Below, piece after piece: positions 1 through 6,597 of a stretch of DNA of 10,457 bases; within the stretch, counting starts at the first letter, position 1, and each line of letters opens with the position of its first letter. The position numbers and the translations under genes are program-made. The stretch comes from Candidatus Omnitrophota bacterium (lineage in GTDB: Bacteria; Omnitrophota; Gorgyraeia; Aquiviventales; Aquiviventaceae), in contig JACPAW010000031.1 of assembly GCA_016180605.1 (NCBI GenBank), positions 1-10,457 on the forward strand, given 5' to 3'. The notes under the pieces are model-generated. The model made no database searches and was not told where the DNA came from. It saw only the letters and a list, made by a program, of their open reading frames with translations.

Positions 1-2
1 GT

Positions 3-1196
3 CAGGAAATAGCTGCGCGGTATTTGAAAAGCTACCACGATGTGCTAGAACAGCTCGGTGTCCAACCCCCCGATGTAGAGCCCTTGGCGACGGAGCATGT
101 CGTGCCTCAAATGACGGATCTTATCGCTAAACTGCTGTTCCAGGGAATTGCCTACGAAGCTGGGGGAGACGTTTATTTCTCGGTGCGAAAATTTGAAGCC
201 TATGGGAAACTTTCCAATCGCAGTCCCGATGAGCTCTTAAGCGGGGCACGGGTTGAGCCTGGAGAACACAAGCAAGATCCTCTCGACTTTGCGCTTTGGA
301 AAGCGGCAAAGCCGGGTGAGCCTTCCTGGCAAAGCCCATGGGGCTTTGGTAGGCCGGGTTGGCACATTGAGTGCTCGGCCATGAGTACGCATTACCTGGG
401 TGATGGATTCGACATTCATGGAGGGGGAGTGGATTTGGTATTTCCGCATCACGAAAATGAAATTGCCCAAGCCCAGGCGGCAGGAAAATCCTTCGCTCGC
501 TTTTGGATCCACAACGGTCTTCTAACTGTAAACAGCGAGAAGATGTCCAAATCCCTCGGTAACTTCGTGACGATGGAGGATGCTCTCAAGAGATGCGGTG
601 GAGAGCCGGATGTGATGAAAATGTTTTTCCTGAGCGCACATTACCGCAGCCCAATCGATTATACGCCCTCCAACCTTCATGCTGCAGGACGACGATTCGA
701 TGCCTTTGATAGTTTTTGCATGCGTGTTCACAGCGAAGGATTTTTAAAACAACATCCTGCGTTAGGGAGTCAGAAGGTAGAATCAGATGAACGATCTCGA
801 TGGAGAGGTAAGTTCGCTCAGGCAATGGACGATGATTTAAATACACCTCAGGCATTATCGGTATTAGATCAATTAGTGAAGTATGGAAACCAATGTCTGC
901 AACAGTATGAGAAACCACCTTTAGAGAGGTCCCAATTTCCTGAGTGGGATCGTCTTCCCATTGTGATCTGTGAGATCTATCATGTCCTGCTTGAGCTTGG
1001 CGGGGTGCTTGGTTTATTCAGCGATGTCCTACACGATTTATCTAAGGAGGAATTGGCCTTGCTCCAAGAACGAGAGGTGGCGCGTCGAATGAGAGATTTC
1101 AAAAGGGCAGATGATATCCGGCGGCAATTTGCTGATAAAGGGTTCATCATCGAAGACACCGTGCGTGGACCGATCGTACGAATCAAACGAGGTTGA
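3..1196 (+). CDS. cysS: Cysteinyl-tRNA synthetase, 5'-truncated by the window edge
   Basis: Cytoplasmic class I aminoacyl-tRNA synthetase that charges tRNA-Cys with cysteine. The frame is open from base 3, so the gene begins upstream; by comparison with the roughly 460-residue E. coli enzyme about 85 N-terminal residues are missing, including the HIGH motif and the first zinc cysteine. A TTG at 24 lies in frame but is only an internal Leu codon. Visible landmarks are the zinc-ligand cysteine in GWHIECSAMS (Cys codon 372-374), the HHENE segment (codons 447-461, whose first His and last Glu are the other zinc ligands in E. coli) and the KMSKS loop (codons 540-554). An AMDDDLNTP segment and the C-terminal anticodon-binding region follow. 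It ends in TGA at 1194-1196, three bases before tmk, which suggests co-transcription. Identification is firm; nothing in the visible part looks abnormal. Confidence 0.97.
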   Translation, partial: QEIAARYLKSYHDVLEQLGVQPPDVEPLATEHVVPQMTDLIAKLLFQGIAYEAGGDVYFSVRKFEAYGKLSNRSPDELLSGARVEPGEHKQDPLDFALWKAAKPGEPSWQSPWGFGRPGWHIECSAMSTHYLGDGFDIHGGGVDLVFPHHENEIAQAQAAGKSFARFWIHNGLLTVNSEKMSKSLGNFVTMEDALKRCGGEPDVMKMFFLSAHYRSPIDYTPSNLHAAGRRFDAFDSFCMRVHSEGFLKQHPALGSQKVESDERSRWRGKFAQAMDDDLNTPQALSVLDQLVKYGNQCLQQYEKPPLERSQFPEWDRLPIVICEIYHVLLELGGVLGLFSDVLHDLSKEELALLQEREVARRMRDFKRADDIRRQFADKGFIIEDTVRGPIVRIKRG

Positions 1197-1199
1197 GTT

Positions 1200-1853
1200 T
1201 TGAAGCGGGATAGATACGGTGCGTTTATTACTTTCGAAGGTCCGGAAGGTTCGGGGAAATCCACTCAGATACGTTGGTTGGCGAAAGCGTTACACCAACG
1301 CGGATTCTCCGTGGTATCATTGCGCGATCCCGGTTCTACAACACTCGGTCGCCGTCTTCGCCAGGCCTTGTTGCATAGCCAACAACCGCTGACACCGCTT
1401 CAGGAGGCACTCCTTTTTATTGGCGGACGTGTCGCATTGGTCAAGGAACGAATCATTCCAGAGCTACGCAAGGGAAAGGTAGTCCTATGCGATCGCTTTC
1501 ACGATTCAACGTTAGCTTATCAGGGGTTTGGAGGCAGAATGAATATCGCTTGGCTGGATCGTCTGGGAAGACGGGCAATCGATGAACTCATGCCAGATTT
1601 AACCCTGATCCTGGATGTGCCCGCCGAGGTAGGATTGAGGCGACTCCGGCATGTCCCGGATCGAATGGAGAGGTATGGCCTTGCTTTTCATCGCCGCGTG
1701 CGGCGTGGATTCCACGATCTCTCCCATCAAGAACCCCATCGATTCGTTGTTATCGATGCGACTCAGCCGGCAAAGATCGTGCAAGAGAAAATCCGTTGCA
1801 TCGTCAGCGAGCGTCTTGCCGGCTACTTTGCCACTTTGCAACGAAGCCGCTGA
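1200..1853 (+). CDS. tmk: Thymidylate kinase (dTMP kinase)
   Basis: Phosphorylates dTMP to dTDP with ATP, an essential cytoplasmic step of dTTP supply. The 217-residue length is typical. The P-loop GPEGSGKST is at residues 14-22, the second conserved motif appears as RDPGSTTLG at 42-50, DRFHDST follows in the middle, and a lid-like DRME...RVRRGF region lies near residue 155-170. The start is a TTG at 1200; no in-frame ATG occurs before the P-loop, and GAGGT at 1189-1193 sits six bases upstream as a ribosome binding site. It follows cysS by three bases and precedes holB by one base, so the three genes are probably one transcript. Tmk next to holB is a common bacterial arrangement. The dTMP-site motif is usually REPGGT in E. 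coli-type enzymes; here Glu is Asp and the second Gly is Ser, a conservative variant that I think occurs in other lineages. Confidence 0.96.
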   Translation: MKRDRYGAFITFEGPEGSGKSTQIRWLAKALHQRGFSVVSLRDPGSTTLGRRLRQALLHSQQPLTPLQEALLFIGGRVALVKERIIPELRKGKVVLCDRFHDSTLAYQGFGGRMNIAWLDRLGRRAIDELMPDLTLILDVPAEVGLRRLRHVPDRMERYGLAFHRRVRRGFHDLSHQEPHRFVVIDATQPAKIVQEKIRCIVSERLAGYFATLQRSR

Positions 1854-1854
1854 T

Positions 1855-2829
1855 ATGTGGAACGATATTCTCGGCCAAGAGTTACCGAAGCGAATCTTGC
1901 GGGCCCATCTGGCCAGCGAGGAGATACCGCATGCCTACCTTTTAGCCGGACCTGCGGGGGTAGGCAAGGCTCGGCTTGCGCGTGTGATGGCCCAGGCGCT
2001 TAATTGCACTTCTTTGGAGGAAAGGCCGTGCGGTGCTTGCATTTTCTGCCAGCAGATCATGAAGGAAGTGCACCCCGATGTGCATGTGTTGCAGGGAACC
2101 GGCGCTTCGGATCAAATCAAAATCGAGCAGATCCGCCAGCTCATCAGCCGCCTTAGCTTAAGACCCTACAGTGCGCGGTTCCAGGTTGCTATTTTGGAAG
2201 AAGCAGACCGGCTCACCGAGGAAGCATCGAACAGCCTTCTGAAGGTATTGGAAGAGCCCCCGGTCCACACACGCTTTATTTTAACCACGTCTCATTTCGT
2301 TCATTGCCTGCCGACGGTCGTATCCCGGTGTCAAATCGTATTCTGCCAGCCTTTGGGGCAAGCCACCATTGCGGAAATCGTCGCGAAAGAAGCCTCCCTT
2401 CGTGCGGCTGAAGCTCACTGGGTCGCGTCACTCAGCATGGGAAGCGCCTCAAAAGCCATTGCCTTAGCCAAACATTGGGACTCCTATCTTCTGAATGTAG
2501 GTCGCTTGACCGATGGAAGACTGCCGGTGTGGCTTAAAGACATTCCGGAAACGCGCGATGAGGTCAAGGAGCTTCTGGAAGCCATGTTGAATTGGCTTCG
2601 CGATGTCAGTATTGCGGCAAGCACGGAAAGAATTCCCTTGCTCCATGCAGGACATGCTAAAGCCTTGAAACGGCAGGCGCGAAAAGCGGATGTGGATCGT
2701 TGTCTGGAAGCGGTTTGGGAATTGGTGAATCTGCATGAGTCGCTTGCGCAATTCGTCAGCCCGCGCCTTGTGGCTACCATGGCTCGCGAGACCTGGTTAT
2801 CCCTCGGAGTGGCCAGTGATAAACAATGA
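1855..2829 (+). CDS. holB: DNA polymerase III delta' subunit (clamp loader)
   Basis: Non-catalytic clamp-loader subunit that works with delta and tau/gamma to load the beta clamp at replication forks. I start it at ATG 1855 (MWNDILGQ), giving 324 residues, although the frame stays open upstream inside tmk; this start matches the family N-terminus and sits one base after the tmk stop. The P-loop-like GPAGVGKA is at residues 32-39, with Ala where the Thr of an active Walker A would be, fitting a subunit that need not hydrolyse ATP. Four zinc-module cysteines are at 51, 59, 62 and 65. The Walker B-like segment is ILEEAD (113-118), the sensor region EEPP...FILTTS spans 133-146, and the SRC arginine-finger motif is at 157-159. 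Cysteine spacing and SRC position closely match E. coli delta'. Its stop is followed by a repeat-filled gap. Confidence 0.95.
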   Translation: MWNDILGQELPKRILRAHLASEEIPHAYLLAGPAGVGKARLARVMAQALNCTSLEERPCGACIFCQQIMKEVHPDVHVLQGTGASDQIKIEQIRQLISRLSLRPYSARFQVAILEEADRLTEEASNSLLKVLEEPPVHTRFILTTSHFVHCLPTVVSRCQIVFCQPLGQATIAEIVAKEASLRAAEAHWVASLSMGSASKAIALAKHWDSYLLNVGRLTDGRLPVWLKDIPETRDEVKELLEAMLNWLRDVSIAASTERIPLLHAGHAKALKRQARKADVDRCLEAVWELVNLHESLAQFVSPRLVATMARETWLSLGVASDKQ

Positions 2830-2834
2830 GTGAT

Positions 2835-2961
2835 GAACGGAAAGTTCGGAGTTCGCCCGCCCCGGCTATAGCAAACGGCGGGCCGGGGGAATGCGGAGTG
2901 CGGAATTAAAATCAGATCTATGTTTGCTTTTCTATTCCGTACTCCGAACTCCGCGCTCCGT
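2835..2961. repeat. Heptamer inverted repeat 1, with a GC-rich insertion
   Basis: This element fills the gap between holB and metG. The right arm is four tandem 7-base units at 2934-2961 (ATTCCGT, ACTCCGA, ACTCCGC, GCTCCGT). The nearest left arm is two units at 2893-2906 (GCGGAGT, GCGGAAT). CGGAGTGCGGAAT (2894-2906) pairs with 2934-2946 with one G:T wobble. Farther left, GTTCGGAGT at 2844-2852 also complements the right arm, so the left arm appears to be split by the GC-rich block at 2855-2888. On the minus strand the loop begins AG-AAAAGCAAAC (plus-strand GTTTGCTTTT at 2922-2931), a core shared with repeats 2 and 4. No function is known to me. It could be a mobile hairpin element or an mRNA structure. 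Confidence 0.75.
2855..2888. repeat. GC-rich block with two competing stems inside repeat 1
   Basis: GCCCGCC (2855-2861) is exactly complementary to GGCGGGC (2877-2883), while CCCCGGC (2860-2866) is exactly complementary to GCCGGGG (2882-2888). The two 7-bp stems overlap, so only one can form at a time. The centre carries the palindrome CTATAG (2866-2871). The block interrupts the heptamer pattern of the surrounding repeat and differs from it in composition, which suggests a separate element inserted into it. Whether it is transcribed or functional cannot be told. Confidence 0.5.
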
Positions 2962-2963
2962 AC

Positions 2964-4547
2964 TTGAATCAACTAGTTACTGACGATAATGAAAACAGTC
3001 TATCTGACGACGACATCGGGCACTCTTATACGACGATTGCGGCAGATTGCCTTGCCCGCTACCATCGTCTGGCAGGGCAGGCGACGTTTCTCTTGACGGG
3101 TACAGATGAGCATGGCCAGAAAATCGCTCAAGCGGCTGCGGCCAGTTCCAAACCTCCTCAGGTATTTGCGGATGAAGTCTCGGAGAAGTTCCGTGCGGCA
3201 TGGAAACTTCTGAATATTTCCTACGATGATTTCATACGAACGACACAGCCCCGGCATGAAACGGCAGTCCGGGCTGTTTTAGAGAAGCTTCAAAGTCAGG
3301 GAAAGCTTAAGCGTGCCAGTTACAAGGGTTGGTACTGTATGCCCGATGAAACGTTTTGGACGGAAACCGAGCTAACCGCAGCCTCTGGTTTCGGAAGTGC
3401 CCCCTTATGTCCTACCTGCCAGCGCCCGGTTGAATCGACCGAGGAAGAGGGTTGGTATTTGCCGTTGCGGGCTTCCCAAGAGTGGCTTAAGGAATTTCTT
3501 AAGTCGCATCCTCAGTTCGTTCGGCCCGCCGGCCGCTTCAATGAACTCAAGAGCCTGCTGGAGAGCCCGCTTCCAGAGTACCTGTGTATTACGCGGCCTA
3601 AGAATCGAGTTAGCTGGGGGATTGAGGTGCCTTTTAGCAGCGAGCATGTAGTCTATGTCTGGTTCGATGCGCTTTTGAATTACATTACGGTTCCTGGATT
3701 TCCTCAAGATCCTCAGCGTTTCTCAAGCCTATGGCCTGCGGATGTCCATTTCATTGGAAAGGATATTTTGAGGCATCACGCGGTCTACTGGCCCATCATG
3801 CTCCATATGCTCGGATTTTCTGATGAACAAATGCCAAAAACGATCATGGCGCATGGCCATTGGAAGCTGTTCGAGCAGAAAATCTCCAAATCCTTGGGCA
3901 ACATCATCGATCCTTATGTCGTCATCCATGAAGTCCTGCGCGGTCAGCCTTATGCTACGGATATCTATCGTTATTTCCTTCTTAGGGAGATTCCCTTTGG
4001 ACAAGACGGCAATTTTTCCGATGAAGCGCTGCTGGCTCGCTTCAATGCCGAGCTGGCCAACGACTTGGGTAATCTAGTCAACCGTACGCTCTCGATGGTC
4101 CAGCGCTATTGCGAAGGCCGCTTGCCAGCCGTTTCTCTGCGGGAGTTGGATGCGGCTTCAAAGACGCTGGCCGATTCGGCTATTGCCTTGGCAGGGCAAG
4201 TCGGAGAGCATCTTAAGGGGTTGGAGTTTTCATTGGCACTCGAGGCCATTATGGAAACAGTCAGCAAGGCCAATCAATTTATTGAGGTCTCTGCTCCTTG
4301 GAGTGCTGCCAAGGCAGGGGATCAAAAGAAGGTGGAGCGGATATTGGGGGTTTTAGGTCAAGCAATCCGCATCATCAGCATCGTCTCGGAGCCGTTTATG
4401 CCTTCTGTGGCGGATGCCATATGGAAACAACTAGGATTTGCTCAGCGTCCTCGTCGGCTACAAGATGCCAGACAATGGGAAGAATTCGCTGAGCCTGTCC
4501 TGATCGGCAAACCATCGATTTTGTTTCCTCGGCAGGGTGAACTCTGA
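2964..4547 (+). CDS. metG: Methionyl-tRNA synthetase with damaged N-terminus
   Basis: Class I enzyme that charges tRNA-Met, essential for initiation and elongation. The open frame has TTG 2964 as its first usable start and encodes 527 residues. From residue 18 on it is a convincing MetRS: IGHSYTTIAAD (18-28), TGTDEHGQKI (45-54), a zinc-type insert with Cys125 and CPTC (149-152), GKDILRHHAVYWP (265-277) and the KISKS loop (306-310). It ends after the catalytic and anticodon-binding parts, without the C-terminal tRNA-binding extension of longer forms. The first 17 residues do not match the family: the conserved TTPIYYVN...PH block is absent and HIGH reads DIGH. The expected start lies in another frame at 2989, consistent with a 28-base loss. 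The gene may therefore be a pseudogene, a population variant or an assembly error. If read as given, the enzyme should be inactive. It overlaps the next gene by one base. Confidence 0.85.
   Translation: MNQLVTDDNENSLSDDDIGHSYTTIAADCLARYHRLAGQATFLLTGTDEHGQKIAQAAAASSKPPQVFADEVSEKFRAAWKLLNISYDDFIRTTQPRHETAVRAVLEKLQSQGKLKRASYKGWYCMPDETFWTETELTAASGFGSAPLCPTCQRPVESTEEEGWYLPLRASQEWLKEFLKSHPQFVRPAGRFNELKSLLESPLPEYLCITRPKNRVSWGIEVPFSSEHVVYVWFDALLNYITVPGFPQDPQRFSSLWPADVHFIGKDILRHHAVYWPIMLHMLGFSDEQMPKTIMAHGHWKLFEQKISKSLGNIIDPYVVIHEVLRGQPYATDIYRYFLLREIPFGQDGNFSDEALLARFNAELANDLGNLVNRTLSMVQRYCEGRLPAVSLRELDAASKTLADSAIALAGQVGEHLKGLEFSLALEAIMETVSKANQFIEVSAPWSAAKAGDQKKVERILGVLGQAIRIISIVSEPFMPSVADAIWKQLGFAQRPRRLQDARQWEEFAEPVLIGKPSILFPRQGEL
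2989..3012 (+). other. Displaced native start of metG (MKTVYLTT)
   Basis: ATG at 2989 encodes MKTVYLTT, the usual opening of MetRS, ending exactly where PIYYVN would continue. Instead, base 3013 begins ACATCGGGCAC, which is the HIGH codons lacking their first C. The ATG frame runs on for only 35 codons to TGA at 3094-3096. Expected residues between TT and H number nine, so the missing stretch is most simply 28 bases, which breaks the frame. I see no strong Shine-Dalgarno sequence before this ATG. Confidence 0.8.
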
Positions 4548-5584
4548 TGTGGGCGCGTCGGCTTTTAAGAGGGAGAATATTCTATTTCGCGCTGCTTGGA
4601 ACCGTTCTATTGCTCTACCTGGTTCCACAGCATCCGAAGTCCAGCGCCCCATCGCAGCAGACCCCTCAGGTCGAAACAGCGCCGCAACAACGAGCGAAAT
4701 GGTGGCCCGCTCAGTTGGAAAAGGAGCAATTTACGAAACTCATCCAAGACGAGCCGCTCTTGGGGGGGGTGCTTTTTGGGCTCATGGGGTACATCGGGTT
4801 GATAGGGACAGCGGGGGTTGCCTTATCCTTATGGGATCTTATCCGTGGAAACTTGAAGCACTGGTTTCGATTTACGGGACCCAGCCTTCCTGGATGGTCA
4901 TTCGGCGATCTATGGCGCACGACGGCTCTGACGATTGCCATCGTTGGCCTGATTCCGCTGATTCACATGCTAAGCCCTAGCGTCATGGTCGATGCGCATT
5001 TGTGGGGTGTGGTCTGGATGCTCATCCTGGATGGGTTTGTCGTGTTAGCCGTCGTTGTATTTGCTACGGGCAAGGAAGCTTCGCGCTTGAAGGTATTCGG
5101 ACTGATGGGCTCGCGCTTGATTCCCTCGGTTTTAACGGGGTTGCGCAGTTATGTCACGTTGTTTCCTTGGATTTTTGCAGTACTCTTTACGGTGATCGAA
5201 ATCATGCGTTGGAATGGCGTCTCCCCGCCTATGGAGCCGATTCAAGAGCTGGTTTTCGAGGAGAATCGGCCGTCGGTGCTCATTCTTACTGTTTTCTTGG
5301 CCTGTTTTCTGGGTCCTATCGCGGAGGAGCTATACTTTCGCGGGGTGGTATTTGCCAGCCTGCGCCGCTACACGTCGCATTTCTGGGCAGCACTCTTAAG
5401 CGGCAGCTTGTTTGCATTTCTGCATACGAACCTCGCTGGCTTCTTGCCCATTTTGATGCTGGGAATGCTGCTTGCCAATGTGTATGAACGAACCGGTTCT
5501 TTGTCGGGAGCGATTATCATCCACGTTTTGCATAACAGCTTCTTGATGGCCATGGGATTTCTGCTGCGCCGGTTCATGGCGTAA
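4547..5584 (+). CDS. CPBP family intramembrane metalloprotease
   Basis: Predicted inner-membrane protein of 345 residues in the CPBP (Abi, CAAX protease and bacteriocin-processing) family. The three family motifs are intact: EELYFRG at 260-266, FAFLH at 289-293 and HVLHN at 326-330; these glutamates and histidines form the metal site in the family. Hydrophobic segments lie near residues 11-26, 71-98, 125-143, 153-173, 205-220, 244-258 and in the C-terminal motif region. A Pro/Gln-rich polar stretch (28-60) follows the first segment, so the N-terminal third is an extension with a probable soluble loop. ATG 4547 overlaps the metG stop as TGATG, with AGGGTGA at 4534-4540 as ribosome binding site, indicating coupled translation. 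The substrate is unknown; relatives mature prenylated peptides, bacteriocins or act in stress, and the housekeeping context does not choose between these. Confidence 0.88.
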   Translation: MWARRLLRGRIFYFALLGTVLLLYLVPQHPKSSAPSQQTPQVETAPQQRAKWWPAQLEKEQFTKLIQDEPLLGGVLFGLMGYIGLIGTAGVALSLWDLIRGNLKHWFRFTGPSLPGWSFGDLWRTTALTIAIVGLIPLIHMLSPSVMVDAHLWGVVWMLILDGFVVLAVVVFATGKEASRLKVFGLMGSRLIPSVLTGLRSYVTLFPWIFAVLFTVIEIMRWNGVSPPMEPIQELVFEENRPSVLILTVFLACFLGPIAEELYFRGVVFASLRRYTSHFWAALLSGSLFAFLHTNLAGFLPILMLGMLLANVYERTGSLSGAIIIHVLHNSFLMAMGFLLRRFMA

Positions 5585-5591
5585 ACTTGCG

Positions 5592-5678
5592 AGACACCAG
5601 ACATCAGACATCGGACACCAGACTTCAGCAAAAGCAAAATTTCCTGTTCTGGTGTCTGAAGTCTGGAGTCTGATGTCT
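5592..5678. repeat. Heptamer inverted repeat 2
   Basis: The gap between the CPBP gene and thiL is filled by this element. The left arm is five tandem heptamers at 5592-5626: AGACACC, AGACATC, AGACATC, GGACACC, AGACTTC. The right arm is four at 5651-5678: GGTGTCT, GAAGTCT, GGAGTCT, GATGTCT, each the complement of an AGAC-type unit. Because units share GAC, the hairpin can pair in several registers. The loop starts AGC-AAAAGCAAAA (core 5630-5639). A 7-base direct repeat, CGAGACA, flanks the element at 5590-5596 and 5683-5689; it could be a target duplication or merely another repeat unit. The thiL ATG begins at 5689, immediately after it. Confidence 0.8.
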
Positions 5679-5688
5679 ATTACGAGAC

Positions 5689-6597
5689 ATGCGGACGATT
5701 CAAAAGCTAGGAGAGGTGGGGCTGATCGAGAGAATGAAGCGTCGCTTGTCGCGCAGGCCAGGCGTCCTCGTTGGCATTGGCGATGACGCCGCTGTCTTGC
5801 GAACGCCGCGGGCAGGAAAGCTTCTTTTTGCAAGCGACATGATCGTAGAGGGAGTGCACTTCGATCGCTCCAAGACTCCTGCTGACTTAATCGGGTGGAA
5901 AGCGCTGGCCTGCAATGTCAGCGATATCGCGGTCATGGGAGGCAGCCCGCTGTGGGCCGTTGTTTCATTGGGGCTTCCACCGAAAACGCCCATTCATGTT
6001 GTCGATGAGATTTACCGGGGTTTGGAGCGCGGGGCTCGCCAATTTGATCTGTCCATCGTAGGCGGCGATACGGTTCGTGCCCCTTGCATCATCGTCGATG
6101 TCGCCATCATCGGGCAATTATGGAGGAAGAATCCCATTTTGCGCAGCGGGGCGCGTTTGGGCGATGACCTATACGTGACGGGCACGCTCGGCGGTTCTTA
6201 TGCCAGCGGGCATCATGCGCGTTTTATTCCGCGGCTTAAAGAAGCGCAATCCTTGCTGCGAAAAGTTTCGATTCATGCGATGATGGATCTTTCCGACGGG
6301 CTGGCGCTAGATTTGTGGCAAATGAGCTATGCCAGTGAAAGGGTCCTTCGCGTGGAGGCTTCTCGCGTGCCGGTTGCTCGAACAGCACAGGGGTTGTCGG
6401 AGGCGCTTCATGGGGGGGAGGATTTCGAGCTGCTCTTTGCTGCTGCTGCTGACGATAGTAAACGAGTGCCCAAGCAGCTTAAGGCTTGCCCGGTGACTAA
6501 AATCGGCTGGGTGGTAAAGAAGGGAATCGGGGTTGAGCTGGAGTATCCGGATGGCCGTGTGGAGAAGCTGAAACCTCGTGGTTTTAGACATTTCTAA
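5689..6597 (+). CDS. thiL: Thiamine-monophosphate kinase
   Basis: Cytoplasmic ATP-dependent kinase that converts thiamine phosphate to thiamine diphosphate, the last step of cofactor synthesis. At 302 residues it is slightly shorter than E. coli ThiL (325). Family motifs appear in order: GIGDDAAVL (29-37), SDMIVEGVHF (49-58) with metal-binding acids, NVSDIAVMGG (76-85), GGDT (125-128), MMDLSDGLALD (198-208) and GGEDFELLF (242-250). The start ATG 5689 gives LGEVGLIERM, which aligns with the N-terminal GEFSLIARYF of E. coli ThiL, so it is preferred over Met16 despite only a weak ACGAG before it. The start lies directly at the end of repeat 2, so that hairpin would sit just 5' of the ribosome landing site. 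The stop overlaps the tsaE start (TAATG). Thiamine diphosphate is also the cofactor of IlvB encoded downstream. Confidence 0.96.
   Translation: MRTIQKLGEVGLIERMKRRLSRRPGVLVGIGDDAAVLRTPRAGKLLFASDMIVEGVHFDRSKTPADLIGWKALACNVSDIAVMGGSPLWAVVSLGLPPKTPIHVVDEIYRGLERGARQFDLSIVGGDTVRAPCIIVDVAIIGQLWRKNPILRSGARLGDDLYVTGTLGGSYASGHHARFIPRLKEAQSLLRKVSIHAMMDLSDGLALDLWQMSYASERVLRVEASRVPVARTAQGLSEALHGGEDFELLFAAAADDSKRVPKQLKACPVTKIGWVVKKGIGVELEYPDGRVEKLKPRGFRHF

Noticed and set aside
1651..1854. Longer holB starting at 1651
   Set aside because: The extra 68 residues lie wholly inside tmk in another frame and do not resemble delta'; ATG 1855 matches the family N-terminus.
2826..2909. Small ORF ATG 2826 overlapping the holB stop (27 codons, MSDERKVRSS...)
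   Set aside because: Almost entirely encoded by repeat 1 sequence and without a ribosome binding site; ATGA overlap is likely chance.
2484..2972. A 162-codon minus-strand reading frame over the end of holB and repeat 1
   Set aside because: It lies opposite a firmly identified gene, and its first part is just the translated repeat; no recognisable protein features.
2964..2990. TTGAAT and GATAAT resembling a promoter before metG
   Set aside because: Spacing is only 15 bases and the -10 box overlaps the metG ATG, so transcription would begin inside the gene.
4537..4980. 147-codon plus-strand frame overlapping metG end and the CPBP gene
   Set aside because: Shadow of the CPBP gene in another frame; the CPBP frame has all family motifs and a good start.
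5592..5678. CRISPR array
   Set aside because: Units are 7 bases, contiguous without unique spacers, and face each other as inverted arms; no cas genes are present.
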